Assembly: GCA_973895155.1 (NCBI GenBank) | Contig: OZ316894.1 | Span: 2,728,001-2,792,000, forward strand | DNA length: 64,000 bases | Source: Marsupella aquatica | Taxonomy: Eukaryota > Marchantiophyta | Direction of reading: 5' to 3' | Shown here: piece by piece, positions 24,000-35,188 of the stretch | How positions within the stretch are numbered: position 1 is the first letter of the stretch | How the letters are laid out: every line of letters begins with the position of its first letter | Program-made: the position numbers and the translations under genes | Notes under the pieces: generated by a model | Seen by the model: the letters and a program-made list of their open reading frames with translations, nothing else | Databases searched by the model: none | What the model was told of the DNA's origin: nothing

Positions 24000-24245
24000 G
24001 GCTGCCCGCAGCCTGCAGCCATTGCTAGACGTTAGAACAAATATAATTAGAATTAAAAAAGCCTCACCAGCTGTGCAGCAGACGCTGCCTGCGTGGTAGT
24101 CGAGCAGACTTGGGCCCAACTGGGCAGGGGTTCGAATCCTGCCTGGCCCAGTTCTCTTTTGTAACAAACCTCACCCAAAGTGGGGTTCATTCATCAACTT
24201 TGACACTTAGAAAAAATTTACGTTCACATTCTTTCGCGGGCAGCC
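24000..24245 (+). repeat. tRNA-like (SINE-head-like) sequence between short inverted repeats
   Basis: A perfect Pol III B box (GGTTCGAATCC, 24129-24139) lies 35 bp after an A-box-like TGGTAGTCGAGC (24094-24105), the spacing found in tRNA genes. GCAGG and CCTGC flank the T-loop as a stem. No acceptor stem can be paired, so it is not a tRNA gene. The segment is bracketed by GGCTGCCCGC (24000-24009) and its inverse GCGGGCAGCC (24236-24245). A tRNA-derived SINE remnant is the likeliest reading. Confidence 0.4.
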
Positions 24246-24274
24246 AACGGGGATGGTCGCGGGCAGGGAGCATG

Positions 24275-24296
24275 CGAGGCTCATTAATGAGCCTCG
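24275..24296. repeat. Perfect 22-bp palindrome
   Basis: Two perfect 11-bp arms, CGAGGCTCATT and AATGAGCCTCG, meet with no spacer. It lies just outside the SINE-like segment and about 90 bp before the foldback-like element. Role unknown. Confidence 0.7.
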
Positions 24297-24384
24297 ATAT
24301 TGTCATCCGCGCTGAATATTCTCCTTCTATGCACATCTCCCACTTCTATGCACATCTCCCTCTTTCTATGCACATACTAGCTCG

Positions 24385-26963
24385 ATGCCTGCTGCACAAA
24401 AGATGTTGAGGCGAGAAAAGATCGATGTCGACATGAGGAAAAGATATCGATGTGAAAAAAATGAGGAAAAAGATGTCGATGAGAAAAAACATATCAAGGT
24501 GAGAAAAAGAAGTCGAGATGAAAAAAAATGTCAAGGAGAGAAAAGATGGTGAGGTGACAACGAGACATAAAGATTGAAAGATCTCAATGAGAGAAAAAAT
24601 GTCAAGGGTGAGGAAAAGATTGGAAGGTGAGAGAAGATGGCAAGTATAGAAAAAAATAAGATATTGAGTCGAAGAAAAGATATCAAACCAGGTGAGAAAA
24701 GATCTCAAAGAGAAAAAACTTGTTACTGTGAGATAAAGATGTCAATGTGAGAAAAAGATATCAAGGTAGCCAAGATAAAGATGTTGAGAAGAAATAAATA
24801 TGTAAAGATTAGAAAAAGATGTCAAGGAAAGGCAAGGCAAAAACAAATATGATTTGCGATGTAGTGGTGAGGCCGAGGGTGAGGCATGTTATGTGTGATT
24901 TTGAATCACTATATAGTTGTTGTGGTAGTGTTTAATAACCCGTGTGTTGCACATAAAAATTAAAGACCCCAGATAGTGGCCACCACATCATAGAGTTTAA
25001 TTATGTTTTTATGAGGCAGTTGTGAGGCAGGTGAGTGGGCAAAGGTTCATGAATAAATCTGAAAAAATCCAAAATAAATAAATTAGATGAAGGATCAAGA
25101 TTGATTCACACTTTTCCATGAGTTTATTTTGGCCTCAAATAATTAGTTTTTAGCTTTATGAAGAAAAAACTACGTAACTTCACTCCCATTAAAAAATTTA
25201 TTCTTCACAATTTCATACACCCATTTTAGTTCATTTCATATTCCTAATTCTACATCTATAGTATTTCTTTTCAAATACATAGGCTTTTTACATATAATGA
25301 TTGAGTACCTCCATTAAATGTACACATCTGTACCAAAAGTTTGCCTGGGTGTACTTAACTTGTACCCCTTTGGTGTCCCCTCATAATTATTACCAGCTAC
25401 GTACCCTAAGGTCATATTTGCTTTGGTGGACACTTAGTTTTAGTTGATCAAAGGCTAGAATTAATCAATCTACATATATAATACTGGATCCCGCCAAAAG
25501 TAGTCAATACTCCCTTTACAAAATGAGATTTGGTGGGAACATTGGCTCACCATTGGATTTATGTTATCCTTTATTCCCACCTTTGATCAGTTACAAATGA
25601 GTGTACCAAAGCAAACAAGACAATAAGGTACCTAGGTGGTAACTAGGTGATAATAATTGTGAAGACAATAAGGTACCTAGGTGGTAACTAGGTGATAATA
25701 ATTGTGAGTGAACACCTAGCCTAGCAGGTACAACAGCATAATTTTTTGTCACATATGAATATCTAATAGTCTATGCAATCATTAGACACTAAAGTAGTTT
25801 GTGTTATTGGAAAGAAATACTCTCCAGCTAAATGGATTTAGATAATTTTGAACAATATATTTATTAGTGGGAAGGGAATTTTGCAGTTTTGTTTTTTTTT
25901 TCTTTCTCAAAAAGCTAAAATTTAAATTTCCCTTTTAATGTATCTTTGATGTAATGATAGGGGGGAAGTAGTGTCTCCCATATAATACCCTATTCTACCA
26001 AGAAGATCAAATAGTTCTTTTCCAAACTCATAAAAAAAAGGGAATCAATCTTAGACCTTTATCAAAACATTGGTTTTTTACGTTGTCAGATCTATCCATA
26101 CACACCATTTCAAATAAATGTCTACCCTAACTACAATTTAGCCTGCCTGCACCTACCCAAGATAATAACTTAACTTTAAACAATCAATTGTATTTATATT
26201 TAAAAAAATGTGGATAAAATTATTATTATTCTTAAATGGAATGTAAATAAAGCACAGAAAATGCTTATTTCTCTACAAATTGAAAACTTTAATTAAAAAA
26301 CACATTTTTTCCTGTCACTCGGTTAGACTCTATGATGCGGTGGTCGCTATCTCGCTTCTCCAATTTTTATGTGCAACACGAGTTACAGACCACAACCACA
26401 ACAATTGTATGCCCATAATTGTGCCAATACCAACAACTACATGGCAAAGCTCTTTTATATGTCTCCTTAGCATCTTTTTTCACTAAAGTCTTGCAGATAT
26501 TTTTCTAATCTTTACATATGTATCGCTTTTCAACATCTTTTTCTCATTTCGCCATTTTTCTCACATTCACATCTTTACCTCACCATGAAAGTTTTTCCTC
26601 ACTTGACATATTTTCTCCCCCTTGACATCTTTCTCTCTCTACATCTTCTCTCACCTTAACATCTTTATCTCACTGCGACATCTTTCCCTCATGCTCAACA
26701 TTTCTTTCCTCAACATATTTTCCTCATTTTTACATTGTTTTCTCACTTCGCCATCATTTCTCTCCCCAACCACTTTTCTTCACCTCGACTTCGTTTTCTC
26801 TCATCAACATATTTTTTCATCTCAACACCCTTTCCTCACCTCAACATCTTTTTTTCACCTCAACTTCTTTTTCTCTCCTCAACTTCCTTTTTTCTCATCG
26901 ACATCTTTTTTCATCATAACATCTTTTCCTCACCTTAACATCTTTTGTACAACGCACAGGCAT
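24385..26963. mobile_element. Foldback-like element with minisatellite inverted arms
   Basis: The left arm (about 24385-24850) is an array of degenerate 20-30-bp units such as GAGAAAAAGATGTCRATG. The right arm (about 26500-26963) is the same family in inverse orientation (CATCTTTTTCTC-type units). The outermost bases also match inversely: ATGCCTG...CACAAAAGATGTT on the left, AACATCTTTTGTAC...CAGGCAT on the right. The 1.65-kb middle is AT-rich and non-coding, and contains a perfect 45-bp tandem duplication. Long inverted arms made of short tandem repeats are typical of foldback elements. No target duplication is obvious. Confidence 0.55.
25617..25706. repeat. Perfect 45-bp tandem duplication
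   Basis: The unit AAGACAATAAGGTACCTAGG... occurs twice back to back (25617-25661 and 25662-25706) with no difference that I can see. Such identity suggests a recent slippage event within an otherwise old region. Confidence 0.9.
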
Positions 26964-27639
26964 GGGGCTATCCTAACATAAATGGAATGGTCAAGCTTTG
27001 TTCCCACCAAATCTGAGTTTGTAAAGGGACGATTGCCTACTTTTGGTGGGCTTTCTTTATTATAGTTGTAGATATTATGGTGGGGCCCTGGAGCCCATTT
27101 TTTGAATGTAAATAGGAATCATTACAAATTTTACATATCAAAGTGCTAAAAAGCACAAATGCCAAACCGGGAAACAAGGTCCCAAAGGCAAATGATATAC
27201 ATCATAGCCATGAGTTTTCCCATCCACATGGTGGGCTATAGAGCTACTGTCTAGAGGTTTTATTCTAGAAGCCTAGACCCCAACTCTAGCTTGTGGTTAC
27301 GGACCCCATTAGGGGTCTCTTGCAAATTCTCTTCCCATGAGGTTGCGCCACATCAACACAAGTAGTCACAAACAGGAATGATCCTACTTTTAACAATAAC
27401 AAACGTGCACATTCCTGTTTGTGGCAAAAGCAACGTATTTTTTGGGGCGCCATGCCATAAATATTAAACGTAAAAAAACCAAAATGCAAAGAGATGTCAT
27501 TTAGTAAAACAAAGTTACCATTTTGATGTTTGTCAAAGATATATTAGTGCTTATATCAAAATGCTTGTATTTTTTAATTGTTTGCAAGTTTGAAAAAAGC
27601 AATGGATAGAAATGTACATAGTTGAAACCCCTTTGGCTT
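26964..27639. other. Non-coding spacer
   Basis: No gene is seen. Bases 27140-27200 (AAAAAGCACAAATGCCAAACC...GGTCCCAAAGGCA) resemble 31700-31760 (GCCAAACAGGAAGACAGGG...), so both belong to one dispersed repeat family. Confidence 0.45.
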
Positions 27640-28150
27640 CACATTGTAAAACTAAATAGTAAATCTCCTTAGTACTTGATAAAATCTGCCAATCTTTGAT
27701 TTATTGGAAAACTCAAGATCAAGATTTAGAAACTTGTGACCTCTTTAGTAGTGTCTTGATAAAATCTCAATGTCATACTCATTGGAAAGCTAGAGTAAAA
27801 TTAAAAACTCATCATCTCCTTAGTACTTGATAAAATATATCAATGTTAGGTTCATTGGAAAGCTAGAGAATTTAGATACTCATGATCTCTCTATTTCTTG
27901 ACAAATAATCTCAATGTCACACATTAGAAAGCTAAAGAGATTGAGAACCTCCTGATCTCTTGAGTACCGTGACAAAATCTGACATGAAATTTGTCAATGT
28001 CGGACTCAATGTTGGAAAGCTAAAAGAATTCAAGAACTCATGATCAAAATTTCTTATACTCACACTCATTGGAAAGGCAAAGAAATTCAAAAACTCATAT
28101 GGAACTTGACAAAATTTGTCAATTTGAGACTCATTGGAAACCCTTTCTCG
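27640..28150. repeat. Degenerate minisatellite, unit about 65-75 bp
   Basis: About six diverged units share ACTCATTGGAAAGCTAGAG, AACTCATGATCTC, TTAGTACTTGA, and AAAATCTGTCAATGTC. They start near 27695, 27778, 27850, 27925, 28005 and 28068. The array is AT-rich and non-coding; the open frame across 28165-27932 (minus) is a by-product of the repeat. Confidence 0.7.
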
Positions 28151-29394
28151 ATTAAGAGATATCACAATCTTGTCACCGTCACAAACTTAGCCGCTACAAA
28201 TTGATTTCTTTGATCACGTCGCCATCGCTTGTCCACAATGCTTGCTTCCCGGCTTGAATTGTTCGCATCTCTTAGATAGTCTTCAACTAAAGCTCACTAT
28301 GAACACAGGTTGACGCCAAATGCAGCCGCTATGTCAAAGAAACAATTGTTGGTCTTCCCCTCACACCATAGCTTTCTTAAATAAAAACAACTACAAATAC
28401 TTTGTGTGAAGTGATGGCTCATTCATTTTGTGTGTTCTTCCCACCAAATTGACAAGCATTTTTTTGGCAACAGCTGAGTGTTGTGCTCCACTCTGTCTTG
28501 TGGCGGTAATGCTCAATGTAACTCACAAACAATCAATCAAGAATAGTTGAAAGATTATTTCTCCAATGTGTAAGCAAAACCTATCAAAAAACTCAATTCC
28601 TCCACATTCAACCTTCTGTTTGATAAATCTCTATCTTTTGAGCATTTGTTTTTATACGAGCACACACCAACACCATCGGGAGACTCAAAACCGTCGGTTA
28701 CCGCCTTGATGAAAATTGATTTCGCTTAATCACACACACATTCCTTGGATGAACATGGGGGTCCACGGATTAATTAGCCTTTTATAAGTAAGATGGAGTG
28801 GAGGCCAAATTTTGCTTATGTGTAACACTCTTTTGTCCTAGATTTTAGACTAGATCACCTCTCTTGGAGGTCTCTTTGTCTACAAACCTCTTGGTCCATG
28901 TGTATTTAAGTCATTTGCATTAACAAGGGACCTACAAGTCTCTTTTCTTGTCACATCTAGAAATACTTTAGCCAAAAAATAAGTCTTTAGTCTGTCTTTC
29001 AGCAAATTAATCTAGCGTCCTCAATCTGCAGATTAATCTAACACCACTAGCCAAACATAAAGACTTGTAATCTTACACTTTACAAGACCTTGGAGTCCAT
29101 AACATCATTCCGAAAATGCATTTAGCCCTGCTTCGGTGAAAAAATTCCCCCAACTTATTGTAAAATAAGAGTTGCAGATATTATAAATGGGGGACTGCAG
29201 TGTGGACTATGGCCAAACATAAAGACCTTCCACGATGAGTACGTGCGGATATTATAAGTGGGCAACGACACTGGGGACTATGGCAGAACGTAAAATTCTT
29301 CCACAGTGAGTGTTTTGCCCATGACAATGTACCTAGCTAGCCGAGAATTAGTTATCATAGATCTGTAACACAAGCAGATATGATCTTTGTTCGC
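28151..29394. other. Non-coding spacer with a short twofold repeat
   Basis: Two adjacent diverged copies of a unit of about 70 bp lie at about 29170-29243 and 29244-29313; both contain GATATTATAARTGGG, GGACTATGGC, and a CTTCCAC-GTGAGT segment. Otherwise nothing is recognised. Confidence 0.45.
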
Positions 29395-30030
29395 GTGATT
29401 GTTTTTTCTGTTTAATTTTTGTCTAGAAGTGGACATTCTTTATTAATTTTCTTAACAGAGTATAGCGGTCATTTGCTTACATGGGGAGAGGAGAGATAAG
29501 TTACCTAACCGCTTTTGTTTTCCTTGTTTAGTTTTTTCCTGAGAACTAGAAGGCCATGCATTAATTCTATGGAAGTTAAATAATGTTCAGACACCCATTT
29601 TTTTGGGGCCCCATACACTAACAATCCCAGTCCCCGACGCTGTAATTGCCCGCTCCAGTCTGATCAACTTTGGGATTATTTTCTAGTACCCTTTACTTTT
29701 TATTGACCACTTCAGCCTGGTCAACTTTGTACTGTCAACTTTGGGTTTATTTTCTAGCACCTTTTACTTTTTGTCAACTGCAATATCTCAACCGACGGAA
29801 GCTTAAGAAATGGTACCACTTTAATGTGAAGGGTGAAGCATTGGCCAAAACATCAACTGGGACTTTCAACCAAAGTTTTGACAACGACAAAAACCAAATA
29901 CTCATAAGGGTACAAGGCAGAGGCGACGGCATAGGCTTGTGTATTATTGACCGAGTAAAGTACCTTGCAATAAACACCAACCAAAGCCAATGAAGAAGAA
30001 TGGTGTGGATAAGTGCTGCCTAATCTCAAA
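29395..30030. repeat. Direct repeat, copy A
   Basis: From CGTGATTGTTTTTTCTGTTT to GTGCTGCCTAATCTCAAA, this matches copy B (31485-32403) in the same orientation at roughly 85-90% by eye. Shared marks include AGTTTTTTCCTGAGAACTA, AAGGCCATGCAT and TTTGGGTTTATTTTCTAGCA. The pair brackets a LINE fragment. It is not a clear LTR: TG...CA ends and a primer-binding site are missing. Confidence 0.7.
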
Positions 30031-30076
30031 GAAGTCCCTGCACAGGGCAATCATAGTCTTTGCCAGAGCATTCAAA

Positions 30077-31450
30077 CTATGTAGGAACATCATGTGATAA
30101 ATGGGTACCGCGTGAAGTGGGCGTGAAGTACGTTCTTAACCAGGATTGCTCTGCCTGCATGCAAAGGATCAATAGGAAATGAGTGGGCCATGTAGAGAGT
30201 CTAGCGCTGATTTTGTCCAAGCAAAAAGTGTGAAGCTGAGAAGGATTCAATCCCCAACCCAAAGGAGTCCCAAGCCCGGCCCCAAGATAGCACTGTATTT
30301 CTCATTTGTTCCTAATCGGGTTCCTAATTTTACAACCTGTCCTGATTAGCCATTTAGAATTTTCATCCATTGCCAGATGGATGATTGTAGATTTGTGTAG
30401 ATTGAGTTTAGCAAGCTAAAGCCTGTTTGACTTTGTAAAAGTCTTACTCTGATGCCGGTACTCCCATATAGGCATTGATAATCTGTATGCCCCTCAGACC
30501 CCCTTGTGAAATTTCAAAGTCGAGGAAGTCCATAAGTGGCTGAGTCGCAATAACAAATAAGAGGGGGAGAGGGGGCACCCTTGGCAAAATCCCCTAAGCA
30601 TGAAAATATCACCAGAACATAATCTGTTGATATGCGATGTGCACTTTAGAGCAAGCCCCTGTGAGTAGAGATCTGACCAATGCAAACTGATAAAGTGACT
30701 CTGGGAGTGACTCCCAATACTGAGCAGATGCATGGATTCCCAAATGTAAGAATGGCAAACTGTGTCAAAGGCCTTTTAATTCAAAGTCTAGCTCAAGAAA
30801 CAAAGCACAATGTTTTGTGGTCCTGATCCAATCTATAGTCAACAATTCCCTAGAGATATTCTCAAGAATATGTCTACCCAGAACATAACCAGTTTGTTGG
30901 GGGCTGACTATCTTGTTGAGGAGAGGCTTCAGTCTCAAAGCTAAGATCTTGGCCACAATATATCTTGTAGATAGTGTTGAGCATAGTTAAAGGTCTCCAA
31001 TCTTTCAAGCGACGTTTATTAGGCTCCTTAGGGATAAGCTTGTTCTCCATAAATTTAGAATCATTGCTTTGAACATGTCAGATTTAATAAAGTGACAGTA
31101 GGAACAGTAAACCTCTGCAGTAAGGCCATCAGGGCTGGGCGCCTTCTCTGCAGGTAAAAGCCACAGTGGGTTTCTTATATCCTCCATAGTGGGCGATAAT
31201 TCTCCGATGTGGTTAGCCCTTTTGCACCATTAAGGAACAGCTGGCGGCTTGCTTCACCAACATCTCTGGAGGTGCTTTTGGCAAGATCTTCTAGGGCTAT
31301 GTAATGAGACATGTACATTGAACTTCCAACACCTTCAGGATCAGTCCTGCCTGTGCGATTGTAGAACCATCATCCGGTAAAAGCAAGGACATAGCTTCAC
31401 TTCATCTTTTTGCTTTGACTGTGGCAAAATAGTTATCTAAACCATAGATC
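30077..31450 (-). pseudogene. LINE reverse transcriptase fragment (second, older LINE)
   Basis: Broken minus-strand frames read, in order, LPAEKAPSPDGLTAEVY, LNLWRTSLSLRSLINVA, KILALRLKPLLNKIVSPQQT, GYVLGRHILENISRELL, FCQGCPLSPSYLLL and LHTFCLDKISARLSTW. This is the plant L1-type RT order. The region around the catalytic YADD box cannot be found, and stops and frameshifts are frequent. It is more decayed than the LINE at 33.5-58.4 kb and has no endonuclease or ORF1 here. Confidence 0.8.
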
Positions 31451-31484
31451 TGTGACACCAGCTTATACGGTCTCATCATTTGCA

Positions 31485-32403
31485 TGATTGTTTGATTGTT
31501 TTTTCTGTTTAATTATTGTCTGGAAGGGGACAGTCATTCTTTATTTCTCAACAGTGTACAAAGGTCATTTGCTGAACTTTGTTCACTTGTTGTGGGCCCA
31601 AAAATGGCCCCTACATGATGTATATTGTTTGCTCTGTATTGTCAGATGGCATGTATAGACGTGTTCCAATTGTTGTGATGAGACCATATTTGTTTTTATT
31701 ATATAACATTGCAAAAGAAACATAAACGCCAAACAGGAAGACAGGGTCCCAAAAGGCAGAACAACCAAAAGGCCCCAAATGTTTAGTAGCATACATAAAG
31801 TGTACATACACCTTATATCGAATCTCCAGGGCACATCAGGATGGCTCACATGGGGAGAGGAGAGATAATTAACCTAATTCCTTTTGTTTTCTTGGTTTAG
31901 TTTTTTCCTGAGAACTAAAAGGCCATGCATAAATCTATGGAAGTTAATGTTAACCCATTTTTTTGGGCCCCATACACTGCCCATACGCCCCAGTCCTTGA
32001 TGCTGTTGCCCACTCCAGCCTGATCAACTTTGTACCATCAACTTTGGGTTTATTTTCTATTACCCTTTACTTTTTATCGATCGCTCCAGCCTGATCAACT
32101 TTTTACCATCAACTTTGGGTTTATTTTCTAGCACCCTTTACTTTTTGTTGACTGCAATATCTTCACGGAAGCTTAAGATATATGGTACCACTTCAATTGA
32201 AGAGTGAAGCATTGGGCAAAACATCAACTGAGACTTTGAACCAAAGTTTTGACAATGACAAAAGCCAAATACTCATAAGGGTACAAGGCAGAGGCGACGG
32301 CATAGGCTTGTGTATTATCGACTGAGTTAAGTACCTTGCAACAAACACCAACCAAAGCCAATGAAGAAGAATGGTGTGGAGAAGTGCTGCCTAATCTCAA
32401 ATT
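31485..32403. repeat. Direct repeat, copy B, with a 270-bp insertion
   Basis: This is a second copy of the unit at 29395-30030. It is longer because about 270 bp (roughly 31575-31845) interrupt it just before ACATGGGGAGAGGAGAGATA. The interrupting piece resembles the repeat family near 27140. Copy B ends at the same TGCTGCCTAATCTCAAA and is followed by a 13-base G run near 32410. Confidence 0.7.
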
Positions 32404-33520
32404 GGAATGGAGGGGGGGGGGGGGTGGTGGCAAGAAGCGAAGGGTGTGGAAGTTTAGGGTGTAGAGTTTAGGGTTTGCCGAGTTGTGATTGCCATTTTGG
32501 CAACACTTCTTTCCAATGTAGTCATATATGGCTGCTTTGTAACAGAGTCTAATTAATTGTTCAGGTACAGCCTGCTACTTTGGGTAAGAGTCACGATTGA
32601 CAGAGTATTGGTTTATGAAACTTGTGATTAATTCCCTTGTCTCCTGAGGTCTCACTCAGGCCAAAACAATTAACACATCACATGTAACCAACCATGAGGT
32701 CATTCTAATAATTTATTCCAAGGGCTAGGAAATACTTGAATTGTTTTGTGACAGAACGTTAGGGCCTTAAGATAATGTTATTCTACCAAGTTTTCTAACA
32801 TTCCAAAAACAACAAATATTATTAAACAGAGGTAAGAAATTTCCTGTTTTTTTTTAAGTTTTAGGGGATTGACTTTGAGCCTTCAAACTGTTTGCACATG
32901 ATGGGGGGGGGCCATATAGTGAGACAACAATGAAACTTTGAAGTTCAAGGCTGTTTGTCAGTTTGTCAACACTCTTAAGTTCCCCATTGACATTGCAAAT
33001 AGCACAATTTCTTAAGCTCCGTTGAGGTATTGCAGTCACTCTACAAGAAATGAAGCGTGCCAGAACATAAAGCCAAAGTCTATTAGGCTGGAGCGGAAAC
33101 ATGCAGCATTGGGGACTGGGACGGGAGTAAGTGTACGGCCCCCCAGAAAAATTGGGGAGCATTAATTTGACATAGATTTAATGTACGTGTGTGGTATCTA
33201 GCTAAAAGCAAGATGATGCAGATAATTATTGAGTAGGCGAATAATGCAAATTTTTATTGATTAGCTTGTATGTAAATTCTCTTTGCAAGCCTTTGCCTAG
33301 CTATAGTATCAGGTTAAGTATGAGAGGCCAGTCTCTGGAGTCATCAGCTGGCCCCAACTAGAGTGGTAGAGCACATCAATGGGGCAGGGCAGATTTTTAG
33401 TTGGAAATCTGCAAGCGTGGTTCCTTTTTAACATTCACCACCTAGATACTCTTAAAACAATTTGGAGGCACTTGGCAGCGAGTGTAGGCAGGTACGTTTC
33501 ATAGCTTATAATGCTGTACA
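32404..33520. other. Non-coding spacer left of the nested LINE
   Basis: I see no gene. The stretch ends at the T-rich tail that marks the 3' end of the nested LINE. Bases just left of 33520 (GTTTCATAGCTTATAATGC) would be the original insertion-site flank. Confidence 0.45.
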
Positions 33521-34351
33521 TTTTATTTATTTTATTTATTTTTTAATTTTTATTTTATTCCGCTTGAACCCCACGGAGAGGGCAACCAGCAGGCCAAAAA
33601 AGGCATAAAGAGAGACCCTAAGGGGCAAGCAACAAAAGAAGATCCATGATAGTGCACATCAGGGGTAGTGGTAGTGCAGCTCCAAGTAGAGGGGAATTGC
33701 TTCCCTCATCCAAGTGCCTAAAATACTCCCTAATCTAGACAGCGCAAAAAGTCCTTAGCACATAACCTACTCGCACTATTTTTATGTGTGCCTATCAGCC
33801 GTCCTGTCTTCTTCACCTGTTTAAGTGTTTAACAGAACCATCTCAGCAAGGCATGAGTTGTAACAATTCTTCTAACTCCCTTCCTGATAAGCACTATTTG
33901 TTCTGTCTCTAACAGTCTCAACGCCTTGGTCAACCTATCAAGTTTCCTTCCTGAGGATGGGAAGATGGCTGAAGCCACACCCGTGAGATGGTCCATTGTT
34001 TTGGCAATGACTTGTAATGGGTCAAAGACTCTATTAGGGGTCAATTCAAAAACCTGTGTATTCCGAGCATTCCACAAACTCCACAGAACCTGGTAGATTA
34101 CGAAAGCGCGCAGTGAGTGTATGGAAAGACTACCCTACATAAAACCCAGCAAATCAGTAATACTTGCAAAGCTCCCAATAAGTCCTCCCTACATCCAGCT
34201 TTTGATCTCTGTCCAGACTCCAAGAACATGATAGCAGTGACAAAACAGATGAGGGATAGTTTCCATCCTACGGGAGCAAAGTGAGCAGCAACCGTCAGAT
34301 TTCCCAATTCTTACTGCTCGCGAGCCAGTGCAAATTCCTTGTGCCACAATA
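33521..34351 (-). pseudogene. Nested LINE, part 4: zinc-finger C-terminus and 3' tail
   Basis: Immediately after the ATA at the CACTA border, the minus strand continues the LINE reading interrupted at 44419: a stretch ending SDGCCSLCSRRMETIPHLFC, then HCYHVLGVWTEIKSWM. This is the zf-RVT zinc finger that closes plant L1 ORF2. Weak coding traces run to about 33830 and the element ends in a T-rich tract on the plus strand (33521-33559), the complement of an A-rich 3' tail. The coding part has frameshifts and stops. Confidence 0.85.
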
Positions 34352-34381
34352 CACTACTACACTATTGGCCCCTTTTGCGAA
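34352..34381 (+). repeat. Left terminal inverted repeat of the 10-kb CACTA element
   Basis: 30 bp starting CACTACTACACTATTGGCCC and ending TTTTGCGAA. It matches the right end in inverse orientation apart from a few differences around positions 10-15. This is where the transposase cuts. Confidence 0.95.
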
Positions 34382-34600
34382 CCCATACACATCGCAATCA
34401 ACAAAGGCCCGATAAATAGAATCCGGCACTTGCGAACTAACACGCATCGCTACACCATCCCAAATTGCGAAGTTAAAACCTTCGCATGCGGACCATCGCA
34501 ACGCCATCGCAACACCATCACAATTTCCTAACCAAATTCCCTCGCAACTTGTCGAACACTTCCGAGTTCAAAATCGTCGCAAACGCTTCGCATTATGCCG
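34382..34600. repeat. Left subterminal TCGCAA repeats
   Basis: TCGCAA/TTGCGA and close variants (ATCGCAAC, CTCGCAACTTG, GTCGCAAACGCTTCGC) occur at least eight times in about 200 bp. CACTA elements carry such subterminal arrays as binding sites for the accessory protein. The same motif clusters internally at about 35865-36055 and 37380-37615. Confidence 0.75.
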
Positions 34601-35188
34601 CACGGTCCTTTGTTACCGACGTTGGTTTTTGTGAAGCTGGAAGGTTCGCTACGTGTTTGTGATGGGAATGAGTTTGATATTTGCGATGTCGTGGGGTTGG
34701 CAACTAGCGAGCCTTATAAGATCACTCTTATGCAAAATAAATTTGATGGGGACTTCCGATCTAAATTGGATCGGAACTTGTGACTTGGTTTAGGCCAGAA
34801 GTTGGGAACCATTTGACTTCGCAACTTGTGATGTTACTTGGTTCTATAATAGCGATCCGAGTCATTTTAGTATTTCCTAGTTATCCAAGTTCGCAATGGG
34901 TTCGCACTTTCATGGGAACACGACTTTCAATCAATGTTTTGCAAGGGATTTCTCTTGGCAGTGGACCCAATGTGGAAGGCAAATGTTTTTTATAAGATCC
35001 ATGCAAGTATATAGGTGGATATACCAAAATGTTAGGGCTTGAATTAAGGAACCCAATACACAAGAGGGGTGGCATATCTGATGCCGGCCAAGTCACCCTA
35101 CTCAACATATCCTATCCTAGCTAAGCTCCAACATGGCTAGTCAGTGACATGTATCTCATGAGCCCGGTCATGAGATTCTACAAGCTAA

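Noticed and set aside
24085-24150. Functional tRNA gene
   Set aside because: Pol III boxes are present but the acceptor stem does not pair, and an anticodon arm cannot be drawn.
26622-26981. Membrane-protein-like frames rich in F, L, S (26622-26981 plus; 24346-24708 minus)
   Set aside because: These are translations of the pyrimidine-rich minisatellite arms, not genes.
29395-32403. LTR retrotransposon bounded by the direct repeats
   Set aside because: No TG...CA ends, no primer-binding site, and the interior is LINE sequence in a single broken frame.
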